Shown: piece by piece, positions 1-11,005 of the stretch
Numbering within the stretch: position 1 is the first letter of the stretch
Layout: each line of letters opens with the position of its first letter
Source: Campylobacterota bacterium
GTDB lineage: Bacteria > Campylobacterota > Campylobacteria > Campylobacterales > JAJVLF01
Reading direction: 5' to 3'
Assembly (NCBI GenBank): GCA_029255845.1
Contig: JAJVLF010000016.1
Span: 1-37,635 of the forward strand
DNA length: 37,635 nucleotides
The notes under the pieces: model-generated
Database searches by the model: none
Told to the model about the DNA's origin: nothing
The model's input: the letters and a program-made list of their open reading frames with translations, nothing else
Translations under genes and position numbers: made by a program

Positions 1-70
1 AAGGAAGTGAAAGAGTGGTTTTTTGCTTCGTTTTCTAACAAGATTTAAGCAATCTTGCATAAAAAAATGA
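1..70 (-). repeat. Left copy of a ~70-bp inverted repeat
   Basis: The first 70 bases, read on the minus strand, match positions 36983-37052 at 67 of 70 positions. The three differences are C/T, G/A and A/T. The window begins inside this copy, so its true left end is not visible. The copy contains an imperfect stem (GAAGTGAAA near base 4 against TTTTTTGCTTC near base 20-30). One of the three substitutions lies in that stem and changes a G-C pair to a G-T wobble. It lies beyond the 3' end of the RND pump gene. Confidence 0.85.
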
Positions 71-73
71 TGA

Positions 74-89
74 TATGCATTTATGCATA
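74..89. repeat. Small palindrome TATGCAT-TT-ATGCATA
   Basis: A perfect 7-bp inverted repeat with a 2-base spacer sits just inside the left repeat copy. No T-tract follows it on either strand, so a rho-independent terminator is unlikely. The rest of 90-207 shows nothing I can assign apart from a 4-bp CCTC/GAGG stem near 171-182. Confidence 0.4.
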
Positions 90-207
90 CAAATGCTTGC
101 GAATAAAAATCTTAGTTCCATAGATGAAATTATAGGCTTAGCTTACTTATGATTAAGATAGAGCATTCCACCTCAGAAGAGGCTGAAACGAGTGAAGATA
201 AATTATA

Positions 208-3200
208 TTATTTAAACTTTCTACTAACAGAAATATACAAAATAGGCAAATAAGTAAGATTTAACACAGTTCCCCAAAATAATCCAAAACCTAAGGATAT
301 AGTAAGAGGTTGAAATAATATGGCTTGTCCGTAAGGGAAAAATATCAATATTGAGAAGCCTATTAAGGTTGTAATGCTTGTTAGTAGTATGGGTCTTAGT
401 CTTAGTTTAGCTTGGTGGAAGACTTCTTCTATGTTTGTGGCTCTTTTTATGAACTCCATCATTATTATTCCGTCATTTATTACTACTCCACTTAAGCCTA
501 ATACTCCGATGGCAGAAAGCATTGAGAGTTTTACTCCCATTATTAGATGTCCTGCTATTACTCCTAATAGAGAAAAGGGGATTATTGATAGGACTATAAA
601 TGTTTGCTTGAAAGAATTAAACATATATAGCATTGATATTAGGATTAAGGTGAATGCTACTAAGACGGCGAATTTCATATCTCTTACTAGTTCTTGATTT
701 TTTTCTTTTTCACCTTTTAGGATTACTTTTATGCCTTTTTCTTTTATTTCTTCTAAATCTTTTTTGTATTTTTCTAGCACCTCAGATGCTGTGCTTTTAT
801 CGGAATCGACATTTGCATATAGATAGAAAATTCTTTCGCCTTTTGTTTTTATTATTTCTTCAAATGATTGGATGGTTTTAAAATTAACTACATCTTTTAG
901 ATTGACCATTCTCCCATCGTTTAATGGTATGTTTTGATACTTTAGGCTATCTAAGTTATTTTTAGCCATACTTTGAATTCTTACATCTAAAATGTCATTT
1001 TTTTCAAAAACTAGATTAACTTTTTTCGCTAGGTAGTAATTAGATAAAAATCTACCTATATCTGCCTCAGTTAAGCCTAAAGACTCTCCATAGGAATTTA
1101 AAGATATTTTAAGTTCATCAATCCCCATACTAGAGCTTATAAATGAGCTTCTTATTAAGTCATCGTTTTTCATTTTAGCATTTAAGGCATTTAATGTTTC
1201 TAGCATTATAGAGTTATCATTGGATGATAGTCCTATTTGTATGTCGCTTCTCACAGGTCCTGCTCTGTTTTGCACTATGTCTATGTATTCTAAATTGTAT
1301 TTGTTTTTGTAATCTTGTTTTTCTATGTATTTTTTAACTATTTTTGATAGCTTCCTTGAGCTAATGCTTCTTTTTCTTTCTCTGCTTGTTTCAAATAGAT
1401 TTAAACTAGGAATTATGTATAAATTTACAAAATCATCAGGTATTAAATCGTGAAGATTTATCTGGATATATATAGAATTTGGGCTTTGTTTTCTGCTTCT
1501 TGAGTTTGTTATTCTAAAACCAGCTGTTGAGTTTATCGTAGATATTCCCCATTTTTCTTTGTTTTTCATTATATCTTTTTCTATTTCTCTCATTATCTCA
1601 AATGATTCTTCTAGTTTCATATTTTTATTTGCTTTAATGCTTATATTTATATTCGATGAATCAAATTTAGGGAATAATTGAAAAGAAGTTTGCTTTAGCA
1701 TTAGCACCATTATAATGGGAGTAATGAAAATAGTAAAAATTAAAAATAACTTCTTTTTAGAAAATAAAAATCTCATCATCTTCAAATAAATCTCATTTGC
1801 CTTATTCCAAGAAAGACTCTTGCTTTTTGATGATAATATATGCTTTGAATGTAAAGGTAAAAACAAAAACACTTCCAATAAAGAAGCCAAAATAGTCATA
1901 GATACAGCGATAGGTATAAGCTGAATAAATTTACCCATAGTCCCTGATATCATCAAAGACGGCAAAAAAGCAAATATAGTAGTTATAGAGGCGACAGTGA
2001 TTGGTTTAATTAGCTCACTAACCCCATCTATAGCAGACTGTGTGGCGGATTTACCCTCTTCTATATATCTCTGTATATTCTCACTAATCACAATAGCATC
2101 ATCCACTATAATGCCCGTGGCTATCAAAAGACCGATTAAAGATATGAGATTAATAGAAAAATCAAATATATAAAAATATATTATAGTAAATAAAAATGCA
2201 ATAGGAATACCTAAAGTAATAATAATAGCCATTCTTATATTAATAAGCAAACTCATAGCCACAAAAAGCAATATGATACCTAAAGCTATACTAGAAGTAA
2301 CCATATTTAATCTTTGGGTTATTATGATAGACCTATCACTATATACCTCGTAATTAAGGTTTTCATTGGTGTTTTTTGATAGAGTTCTCTTGACTTCTTC
2401 TACTATATTCATAGCATTTGTATTTTCAGCTTGTACTATATTAATGCTTAGAGATGGTTTTAGATTATAGGTAAAAAGTCTTGACTTATCATTATGTCTT
2501 TTTTTTACTTCAGCCACATCTAGTAATCTAAATGTTTTATTTTGAATGTGGATTAATGTATTCGCAAAATCTTCTAAGTTTTTTTTGCCATTAGCAGTCG
2601 AAATATATACTTGCTTTCTATCTTCTATCTTGCCTATGGGGAAAATATAAGAAAGCTTTGAAATAGCAGAAAATAAACTATTATGAGATATATTTAAAGC
2701 CTCTATTTTTTTCTCATCTATATTTATTTCATAAAAAAACTCACTATCGCCTACTATATTTGCTTGGGCAATCCCTTTTATAGTAAGAAGTTTTTCTTGT
2801 AGCTTTTTGCTAGCTACTACTAAGTCTTCAGGACTAAGAATTTGTGAAGTAATAGCTACACTAATTAGGTTTTTAGAAAAAATAGCTGTCTTTATGATAG
2901 GGTCATTCATATCACTAGGAAAAGTAGGTTTTGCTAGATTAACCCCATCTTTAATGTCTTCTAAAACCCTATCTTTATCAGCATTTTTCTTAAGGTCTGC
3001 TCGTATAAGAAATCTTCCCGAAGTGATAGAGCTTGAAAGCTCCTTAATGCCATTAATATTTTTTATCTTATCTTCAATATTAGAAGCGATAGATAAATCT
3101 ATCATATCTATAGAAGCACCGCTATATCCACCACTAATAGTAATAGTATCAAGCTCAAAACTAGGAAAAATCTCTTTTGAAATCTTAAAACTAGAATACA

Positions 3201-3279
3201 GTCCTATGAGAATTAAAAGCAAAAATATACTATGATTTATCCTAGAATGATGAATAAAAAATAATATAGCTTTATGCAT
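208..3279 (-). CDS. RND-family efflux permease (AcrB/HAE1-like)
   Basis: A proton-driven inner-membrane exporter of the resistance-nodulation-division superfamily, 1023 residues, the usual length. An N-terminal membrane helix (about 13-32) is followed by a large periplasmic region. A block of helices from about 325 carries the TM4 motif GIIVDDAIVISENIQR, with the acidic pair near residues 393-394 that relays protons in AcrB. A second periplasmic region and helix block end in a VVINDGIIMMEF segment at the TM10 position, where AcrB has its key lysine; here that site is not lysine. The ATG directly abuts the stop codon of the 38-codon ORF upstream, so it is probably co-transcribed with ileS. No periplasmic adaptor gene is next to it in the window. 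Substrate is unknown. Confidence 0.9.
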   Translation of the reverse strand: MHKAILFFIHHSRINHSIFLLLILIGLYSSFKISKEIFPSFELDTITISGGYSGASIDMIDLSIASNIEDKIKNINGIKELSSSITSGRFLIRADLKKNADKDRVLEDIKDGVNLAKPTFPSDMNDPIIKTAIFSKNLISVAITSQILSPEDLVVASKKLQEKLLTIKGIAQANIVGDSEFFYEINIDEKKIEALNISHNSLFSAISKLSYIFPIGKIEDRKQVYISTANGKKNLEDFANTLIHIQNKTFRLLDVAEVKKRHNDKSRLFTYNLKPSLSINIVQAENTNAMNIVEEVKRTLSKNTNENLNYEVYSDRSIIITQRLNMVTSSIALGIILLFVAMSLLINIRMAIIITLGIPIAFLFTIIYFYIFDFSINLISLIGLLIATGIIVDDAIVISENIQRYIEEGKSATQSAIDGVSELIKPITVASITTIFAFLPSLMISGTMGKFIQLIPIAVSMTILASLLEVFLFLPLHSKHILSSKSKSLSWNKANEIYLKMMRFLFSKKKLFLIFTIFITPIIMVLMLKQTSFQLFPKFDSSNINISIKANKNMKLEESFEIMREIEKDIMKNKEKWGISTINSTAGFRITNSRSRKQSPNSIYIQINLHDLIPDDFVNLYIIPSLNLFETSRERKRSISSRKLSKIVKKYIEKQDYKNKYNLEYIDIVQNRAGPVRSDIQIGLSSNDNSIMLETLNALNAKMKNDDLIRSSFISSSMGIDELKISLNSYGESLGLTEADIGRFLSNYYLAKKVNLVFEKNDILDVRIQSMAKNNLDSLKYQNIPLNDGRMVNLKDVVNFKTIQSFEEIIKTKGERIFYLYANVDSDKSTASEVLEKYKKDLEEIKEKGIKVILKGEKEKNQELVRDMKFAVLVAFTLILISMLYMFNSFKQTFIVLSIIPFSLLGVIAGHLIMGVKLSMLSAIGVLGLSGVVINDGIIMMEFIKRATNIEEVFHQAKLRLRPILLTSITTLIGFSILIFFPYGQAILFQPLTISLGFGLFWGTVLNLTYLPILYISVSRKFK

Positions 3280-3396
3280 TTATCTATTTCTACCTAAAAC
3301 CTTAACAACAATAAGAACACTCAAAGAGCCTACAATAAGCCCCATCACACTCCAAAGAACGATGATATTATCAATCTCACTAGATAAATCAAACAT
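3280..3396 (-). CDS. 38-residue single-pass membrane protein
   Basis: A short ORF between ileS and the RND pump. Its ATG (3396) overlaps the ileS TGA by 8 bases, is preceded by AGAAGG at good spacing, and its stop codon touches the ATG of the pump gene. The product has an acidic N-terminus (MFDLSSEID), one hydrophobic helix (about residues 9-32) and a basic tail (KVLGRNR), suggesting an inner-membrane protein with its C-terminus in the cytoplasm. A longer reading starting at 3540 would run inside ileS and is unlikely. I do not recognise a family. It could be a small subunit or regulator of the pump, but that rests only on adjacency. Confidence 0.65.
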   Translation of the reverse strand: MFDLSSEIDNIIVLWSVMGLIVGSLSVLIVVKVLGRNR

Positions 3397-6121
3397 TAAT
3401 AACCTTCTCACATCTCTCACATAAGCTGTCTTCTTTGGAAGCATTAAATTTCCAACATCTAGGACATTTTGAGCCACTTGCTTTATATATAGTAAATTTA
3501 GAGCCATTAACCTCAAATGTATTAATTTCTTTTTCTTCACTCTCTTTAACTAGATTAGATATTAAAAATAAATCTTCTTTATCTTCTTTATCTATGGACT
3601 TAAACAAATCAGGCTCAATTTTTAAATCTAATTCTAAAGTGCTTTTAATACTCTTATCTTTTTTCATCACATCTACTAATTCAGAGAATTTACTTCTAGC
3701 TTCAATTATATCTTTCGTGCTTAATTCACTCTCTATTTCTTTTAATTTAAAATGCTTACAATCAAAAATATCATTATTATTTTCTTTGATGGTAGAGCTA
3801 GCATTAGCTAAAATCTCATCCATAGTATAGGTCAAAATAGGAGCCAATAAATAAATCATAGACTTAGTGATGATAGACATAGCACTCATAGAGCTTAGTC
3901 TATTAAGACTATTTTTCTCATCACAATACAATCTATCTTTAGTTACATCAAGATATAAACCACTTAAATCATTAACTAGAAAATTATTTATTTTATTAAG
4001 CCCCTTAGCAAAGTCATAATTATCAAATGCCAAAGAAACCTCTTTAAAAGTTTGAGCAGATAATGATAAAAACCATTTATCAAATGTCTTCATATCATCA
4101 AAAGAAGAAATTTTCTCCAAATCATTCGTATTCGCTAATAAAAACCTAAATGTATTTCTAAGTTTTCTATATTGCTCTGCTATTTGCTTAACAATCTCAT
4201 TTGATATTCTTTGATCATTTTGATAATCACTCATAGCAACCCAAAGCCTTAGCACCTCACTACCAAACTCTTTACTTATTTTATCAGGGTCAATCACATT
4301 TCCCTCAGATTTACTCATTTTCCTACCCTTAGCATCCATAGTAAATCCGTGAGTAATCACATTTTTATAAGGAGCTATCTCTCTACTAGCAGAGCTAACC
4401 AATAAAGAGCTTTGAAACCACCCTCTGTGCTGGTCGCTTCCCTCTAAATACAAATCAGCAGGAAAATTACCCGCATCATATTCTCTTGATTCTAAAACAG
4501 CCGACCAAGTAGAGCCACTATCAAACCAAACATCTAAAATATCATTAACTTTCTCTAGCTGATCAGGCTTATGCGAACACCCTGGATATAAAAGCTCTTT
4601 AATCTCCATATCATACCAAGCATCTGCCCCGTGCATATCAAATATCATAGCCACATAATTTAAAACTTTCTCATCCAAAATAAGCTCTTTAGTAGCCTTA
4701 ACTCTAAAAAATGCAATAGGAACTCCCCATTCTCTCTGTCTTGAAATACACCAATCAGGTCTCCTTTCAAGCATAGATAAAAGCCTATTTTTCCCTGTTT
4801 GAGGATAAAATTTAACATTATCCAAATTACCAATAATCTTTTCTCTCAAAGTAGAGCCATCCTCAGCATAAGGCTTATCTAATGCAATAAAAAACTGCTT
4901 AGTAGCTCTAAAAATGATAGGCTTCTTAGTCCTCCAGCAATGAGGATAAGAATGAGTGAATTTATTATCAGAAATCAAAGCTTCACCTAAGTCCTCTAGC
5001 ACATCTTCATTACAAGTAAGCACATTTCTACCTAAGTATTTTTCTGTATCTTTAAAAAGATTATATTTATTAATATCCTCATCATAGCACCCTCTATCAT
5101 CAACAGGAACTATTACTTGCACATCATAACTCAAACAAATCCTATAATCATCTTCTCCGTGTCCTGGTGCATTATGAACAGCCCCCGTTCCATCTTCAAT
5201 GCTTACAAAATCATCAAGCATAATAAGAGAATCTCTACCATTTAAAGGATTAATAGCCTTAGTCTTTTCTAATTTTTCAGCAAGAATAGTTTCACCAATA
5301 TCCCCTTTAACTATCCCATCTTTTTTTAATTTATCAAACAACTCTCTAGCCACAATAAACCCATCAGTAGTAGAAATATATTCAATCTTCTCACTTAAAA
5401 CAATTCCTTGATTAGCAGGTAATGTCCAAGGAGTAGTAGTCCAAATAATAATACTCTCATCTCTATCTTGCAATTTAAAAGCCACATAAATAGAATGTGA
5501 CTCTTTATCTTTGTATTCAATCTCAGCCTCAGCCAAAGCAGTCTTAGCAGCCCAAGACCAATGAACTGGTTTGCTTCTTTCTACTAGCAACCCCTTACTA
5601 GCAATCCTACAAAGCTCTCTGTATATATTAGCCTCAAATTTTTTCTCTAATGTAAGATAAGGTTGATTAAAATCAGCAATAACCCCCACATTCTTAAAGC
5701 CTTGCTTTTGAATCTCAATAAACTTCAAAGCATGCTCCCTACAAAGCCCACGAAACTTAGACTTAGCCATTTCCTTTTTTTTAGCTCCACCAACTTTCTT
5801 CTCAACTTGATGCTCGATAGGAAGCCCATGACAATCCCACCCAGCAGTAAAATAAACCTTTTTACCTAAAAAATAATGATACTTAACAATAATATCCTTA
5901 ATAACCTTATTAAGCACATGCCCAATATGAATAGGTCCATTAGCATAAGGAGGACCATCGTGAAAAGTAAAACTCTCACTAGCCTCCTCTCTATTGGCTT
6001 TCATCTTCTCATAAACATTTTCATCATCCCATTGCTTATATTTTTTGGGTTCATTTTGAGGTAAGTTCCCTCTCATAGGGAATGAGGTTTTTGGTAATAA
6101 TAGAGTATCTTTATAATCCAT
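3389..6121 (-). CDS. ileS: Isoleucyl-tRNA synthetase
   Basis: Charges tRNA-Ile with isoleucine in the cytoplasm. The 910-residue product has the class I HIGH signature (PYANGPIHIGH, about 58-68) and the KMSKS loop (GRKMSKSEGNVIDP). Editing-domain motifs are present (TTTPWTLPAN and GTGAVHNAPGHGEDD). A C-terminal zinc finger reads CPRCWKF...CERCEKVI. This is the bacterial-type enzyme at full length. An AAGGAA ribosome-binding site precedes the ATG, and a TATAAT -10 box lies 30 bases upstream. The gene heads a unit with the small membrane ORF and the RND pump. Confidence 0.97.
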   Translation of the reverse strand: MDYKDTLLLPKTSFPMRGNLPQNEPKKYKQWDDENVYEKMKANREEASESFTFHDGPPYANGPIHIGHVLNKVIKDIIVKYHYFLGKKVYFTAGWDCHGLPIEHQVEKKVGGAKKKEMAKSKFRGLCREHALKFIEIQKQGFKNVGVIADFNQPYLTLEKKFEANIYRELCRIASKGLLVERSKPVHWSWAAKTALAEAEIEYKDKESHSIYVAFKLQDRDESIIIWTTTPWTLPANQGIVLSEKIEYISTTDGFIVARELFDKLKKDGIVKGDIGETILAEKLEKTKAINPLNGRDSLIMLDDFVSIEDGTGAVHNAPGHGEDDYRICLSYDVQVIVPVDDRGCYDEDINKYNLFKDTEKYLGRNVLTCNEDVLEDLGEALISDNKFTHSYPHCWRTKKPIIFRATKQFFIALDKPYAEDGSTLREKIIGNLDNVKFYPQTGKNRLLSMLERRPDWCISRQREWGVPIAFFRVKATKELILDEKVLNYVAMIFDMHGADAWYDMEIKELLYPGCSHKPDQLEKVNDILDVWFDSGSTWSAVLESREYDAGNFPADLYLEGSDQHRGWFQSSLLVSSASREIAPYKNVITHGFTMDAKGRKMSKSEGNVIDPDKISKEFGSEVLRLWVAMSDYQNDQRISNEIVKQIAEQYRKLRNTFRFLLANTNDLEKISSFDDMKTFDKWFLSLSAQTFKEVSLAFDNYDFAKGLNKINNFLVNDLSGLYLDVTKDRLYCDEKNSLNRLSSMSAMSIITKSMIYLLAPILTYTMDEILANASSTIKENNNDIFDCKHFKLKEIESELSTKDIIEARSKFSELVDVMKKDKSIKSTLELDLKIEPDLFKSIDKEDKEDLFLISNLVKESEEKEINTFEVNGSKFTIYKASGSKCPRCWKFNASKEDSLCERCEKVINV

Positions 6122-6151
6122 TTGTTTCCTTGATGTTGTTATTTAGTGGGA

Positions 6152-6157
6152 ATTATA
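6152..6157 (-). promoter_or_regulatory. Probable -10 box of ileS
   Basis: TATAAT on the minus strand within an AT-rich spacer, giving a leader of roughly 25 bases before the ileS ATG at 6121. No convincing -35 is seen, as is usual for vegetative promoters in Campylobacterota. An AT-only palindrome (AAAAATATATTTTT, 6184-6197) lies just beyond the 3' end of the TolC-like gene and might help end that transcript. Confidence 0.55.
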
Positions 6158-6205
6158 CAATAATATTATGAGAGTAGAAAAATAAAAATATATTTTTAGA
6201 AATGC

Positions 6206-7360
6206 TTATAAATAGAAATGTTTATATATCTCAATAATACTAATTTGTTTTTTCAATTTAAAAATATCACTTTCAATATCTTTAGTTTTTTTAGTATTTA
6301 AGATAACTATTACATCTTCTTTGGTTCTTATTCCATTTTTATGTAAGTCTTGTATTTTTTTTACTAAAGTATTATATTTATTAGATGATTGTTTGCTAAG
6401 CTTTATTTTTTTATCATAAATTTTTATTTGCCTAATGCTTTTATTATAAAAATTTTCTTCTTCTTTCTTTGATTGATTATATTGTAATTTTTGCAATAAA
6501 GCATTTATTTTTGATTGTTCTATATCTATAAATGTGGAAAAAATATCTACATTTGTAGAAGCCTCTAATGATATAGAATGACTACTACTTTCTTTTTTCC
6601 CATTATCTATATTGCCGTATTGCACATTTAGGCTTATTTTAGGCAGATATTTAGCTTTTGTTACGGATATATTTTTATTTAATATAGAGATTTTATTTTT
6701 TGCATTATGGATATTATTGTTTTTTATAAAGTCTTCTAATAAAGGCAATGCAAGATGTGGAATTTTTATTGATTTATAGTCTTTATCTGATAAATTATGA
6801 AACTTACTTAATATATTTTCTTTATTTAGCTTCAAATCATTAATTCTATTTTCTACATTATTTGCAGAGATTAGAGCATTGTCAAGCTCACTTATATCGA
6901 TAATCCCTTTTAAATATTTCTCTTGTTTTAGATTTTTTGTAATTTTAGAGTTTTCTAAAAGTTTTTCTTGTTTTAATATATCTAAATTAATTTTTCTTAA
7001 TTCTAAAACTAAAGAATACACATTATAAATTAAATTTCTTTTATTAGTTTCTATATCCAAGTAGGCAGATTTATGATTAATTTTCGCTATATCTATCCCT
7101 CTCCATATATTTCCTGATTTGAATATATCTTGATTGAAGCTAAGACCATAGCTTGCAATATCTGATGTCAGCTCGTCTTGAGTATTAGAAGAATTTCTAA
7201 TATATACTTTAATAGGTCTTATGACAGAGTAGATACTTTTATCTTTACTTGAATCTACTTGTTGTTTTCTAGCTTTAAAGATATTATTATATTTTTTGGA
7301 TAAAAGATTATCCCCATTAAGATATAAAAAAGAAATTATTAAAAAAAATACTCTAATCAC
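6206..7360 (-). CDS. TolC-family outer-membrane efflux protein
   Basis: A 384-residue product with a hydrophobic N-terminal signal (about 1-20) followed by long, lysine- and asparagine-rich amphipathic helices (about 90-190 and 280-384) separated by short beta-like stretches. This is the pattern of TolC-type channel proteins. The line TKAKYLPKISLNVQYG resembles the conserved 'A...LP.l.l...' segment of the family. It is shorter than most TolC proteins (about 430-490). The start is GTG with an AAAGG site upstream, 13 bases after the fliJ-like stop. It is the last gene of the hisZ-purA-fliJ-like unit. A partnership with the RND pump beyond ileS is plausible but inferred. Confidence 0.72.
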   Translation of the reverse strand: MIRVFFLIISFLYLNGDNLLSKKYNNIFKARKQQVDSSKDKSIYSVIRPIKVYIRNSSNTQDELTSDIASYGLSFNQDIFKSGNIWRGIDIAKINHKSAYLDIETNKRNLIYNVYSLVLELRKINLDILKQEKLLENSKITKNLKQEKYLKGIIDISELDNALISANNVENRINDLKLNKENILSKFHNLSDKDYKSIKIPHLALPLLEDFIKNNNIHNAKNKISILNKNISVTKAKYLPKISLNVQYGNIDNGKKESSSHSISLEASTNVDIFSTFIDIEQSKINALLQKLQYNQSKKEEENFYNKSIRQIKIYDKKIKLSKQSSNKYNTLVKKIQDLHKNGIRTKEDVIVILNTKKTKDIESDIFKLKKQISIIEIYKHFYL

Positions 7361-7373
7361 TTATTTGCCTTTT

Positions 7374-9049
<1,676 letters not shown>

Positions 9050-9901
9050 TTATTTACCTTTTTTCGTTATTTGTTCTATTAAATTATCTATATGTATAGC
9101 AAAACCTGATGATATTATATTGTCATCCTTATATACCCCACCATTTGCAAGAATGATATTATCACTAAAAAACCTAAAAAACACAGAAGAATAATAAGTC
9201 ATTTCTGGATAATAAAACACCTCTATCACGACTTTTTCATAATTAGTATTTTTGATAGTATCTTTTATCTTTTCTAGTTCAGCCCTCACATCTTCGCTAT
9301 AAGCACTCAAATCATCCAAATCATCAACAGTATGGATATTGCATAATAATTCAATTTCTTTTATATTACTATTAAATAATTCATTATAGTTTTTATTTTT
9401 AATATCCTCAATAGATATATCATATTTTGAACAAATAATATTAATTATATTAATATTAGATATTTGCAAAACATAATCATCATTATATTTACTAAAAATA
9501 TCAAGCATAGTATTAATCAAATAAGGCAAATCAGAAGAGCCAAGAAATTCAGCCCCCACTTTATAAGACTCATAAGAAGGATAAGAAAACTCCACTTGAG
9601 CATAATACCATTTTTTATTATCAGTATTTTTATTAACACGATGAGATATAAGCCTCAAAGCATCCAAAGTAGAGTCTTTTTTTAAAGCTAAATTAGTATT
9701 AGCTTCATCTGCTATTTTAATAATTTTATTCCTACTATCACTACATTGATACTGATAATAAGAAAAATTAGGAAGAACTATCTCCTTAAACCCAATCTTA
9801 AATAAAATATCACTAGCATAATTCTCTAACTCCCTCTTTAAAAGAGCATTATCCTCAAAATACAATCTACTACCATTAGGAATATCATGTTCTAAAATCA
9901 T
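9050..9901 (-). CDS. hisZ: ATP phosphoribosyltransferase regulatory subunit (HisZ-like)
   Basis: A 283-residue class II aminoacyl-tRNA synthetase paralogue lacking the tRNA-charging motifs. HisZ binds short-form HisG and is needed for the first step of histidine biosynthesis and its feedback control. Visible features are the N-terminal strand and helix (DIPNGSRLYFEDNALLKREL), a motif-2-like region (DALRLISHRV, WYYAQVEFSYPS) and a C-terminal segment YYSSVFFRFFSDNIILANGG reminiscent of HisS/HisZ. It is shorter than most HisZ proteins (over 300). hisG is not in the window, but hisIE is at 28565-29227. A TATAAT box and an AAAGG site precede the ATG. Confidence 0.75.
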   Translation of the reverse strand: MILEHDIPNGSRLYFEDNALLKRELENYASDILFKIGFKEIVLPNFSYYQYQCSDSRNKIIKIADEANTNLALKKDSTLDALRLISHRVNKNTDNKKWYYAQVEFSYPSYESYKVGAEFLGSSDLPYLINTMLDIFSKYNDDYVLQISNINIINIICSKYDISIEDIKNKNYNELFNSNIKEIELLCNIHTVDDLDDLSAYSEDVRAELEKIKDTIKNTNYEKVVIEVFYYPEMTYYSSVFFRFFSDNIILANGGVYKDDNIISSGFAIHIDNLIEQITKKGK

Positions 9902-9926
9902 TACGACCTTTGCTTGCTTTTGAGTT

Positions 9927-9932
9927 ATTATA
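9927..9932 (-). promoter_or_regulatory. Probable -10 box upstream of hisZ
   Basis: TATAAT on the minus strand in the 75-base gap between the aldo/keto reductase and hisZ, followed by AAAGG and the ATG at 9901. The short leader (about 20 bases) fits a vegetative promoter that starts the hisZ-purA-fliJ-like-tolC unit independently of the genes upstream. Confidence 0.5.
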
Positions 9933-9976
9933 TCAAATGTTTTTTAAGGAATTAGAAAAATGTAATAAAGGAAGGC

Positions 9977-11005
9977 TTAATATTTAAGTATATATCTCTT
10001 AAATGACTTATAAACCTCATCGCATTCTTTCATAATTTCATCACTAAGTTTAAAATCCATAGCCAGCAATGAATCATCTAATTGCCTTACAGATGTAGCT
10101 CCTATAATACTTGAAGCCACAAAATCAAATTGCAATGTCCATGCTATGGATAATGTGATTATGTTTATATTATGTTTTTTAGCTATTTCCATATATTGCT
10201 TTGTGGCACTTAGGCTATTTTTATTTAAAAATTTAATTCCAAATTTTCTTACTTTTTCGTTGGTGCTTTTTAAATATGAGGCATATCTTGCATTGTCTGG
10301 GTAGTCCGTTTCTGATTTGTATTTACCACTTAATATTCCTCCTGCTAATGGGGAGTATGGGAGTAGAGATACTTTTTCTTTTTCGCATACTTCTTTTATG
10401 CTTTCTATAAAGCTTTGCTCTAATAAGGAGAAATTGTTTTGTATTGATTCAAATCTTGGGTATTTATTGTGTTTTGCTTCGATGTTTGCTTTTGTTAAAC
10501 CGTAGGCTGTGTCATTTGATGTGCCTATGTATCTTATTTTGCCTTCTCTTACTAAATCTTCAAATGCTCTTAATGATTCTTCTATTGGGACTAATTGATC
10601 TGGCCAATGGACTTGATATAAATCTAAATAATCTGTTTTTAATCTTTTTAAGCTTCCTTCAAATGCTGTTTTTATGTGAAATGAATCTATGGCTGTTAAT
10701 CCGTATCTGCTAGGAGGAACAAACCATCCATTGGCTGCTCCTGCTACTTTTGAGGCTATTATTAGGCTTTCTCTTGGTTTTGTTTTCATCCAATCGCCTA
10801 CTATTTCTTCGGTTAAGCCCATATATTTGTTGCTTGGTGGGACGGGGTATATTTCGGCTGTGTCGTAAAAATTAATGCCTTTATCATATACATAATCTAA
10901 TATTTCAAATGCTTCTTGTTTATTGTTGTATGAGCCAAAAGTCATTGTTCCCATACATATTGGCGAGACTCTTAAGCCACTTGTTCCTATATATCTATGT
11001 TTCAT
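9977..11005 (-). CDS. Aldo/keto reductase, Tas-like
   Basis: An NADPH-dependent oxidoreductase of the aldo/keto reductase superfamily, 342 residues, with a (beta/alpha)8 barrel. The expected catalytic set is visible: Asp and Tyr in NFYDTAEIYP, Lys in IIASKV, His in YQVHWPD. Cofactor-side motifs are IRYIGTSN, LLPYSPLAGGILSGKY and IIGATSVRQLDDSL. The GTSGLRVSPICMGTMTFG opening and the long loop after DTAEIYP resemble Tas and YajO-type reductases. Its ATG overlaps the 3' end of the agmatine deiminase gene by 11 bases. Physiological substrate is unknown. Confidence 0.93.
   Translation of the reverse strand: MKHRYIGTSGLRVSPICMGTMTFGSYNNKQEAFEILDYVYDKGINFYDTAEIYPVPPSNKYMGLTEEIVGDWMKTKPRESLIIASKVAGAANGWFVPPSRYGLTAIDSFHIKTAFEGSLKRLKTDYLDLYQVHWPDQLVPIEESLRAFEDLVREGKIRYIGTSNDTAYGLTKANIEAKHNKYPRFESIQNNFSLLEQSFIESIKEVCEKEKVSLLPYSPLAGGILSGKYKSETDYPDNARYASYLKSTNEKVRKFGIKFLNKNSLSATKQYMEIAKKHNINIITLSIAWTLQFDFVASSIIGATSVRQLDDSLLAMDFKLSDEIMKECDEVYKSFKRYILKY

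Noticed and set aside
3280-3540. Long 86-codon form of the small ORF downstream of ileS
   Set aside because: The first 48 codons lie inside ileS in another frame; the good ribosome-binding site and membrane helix belong to the start at 3396.
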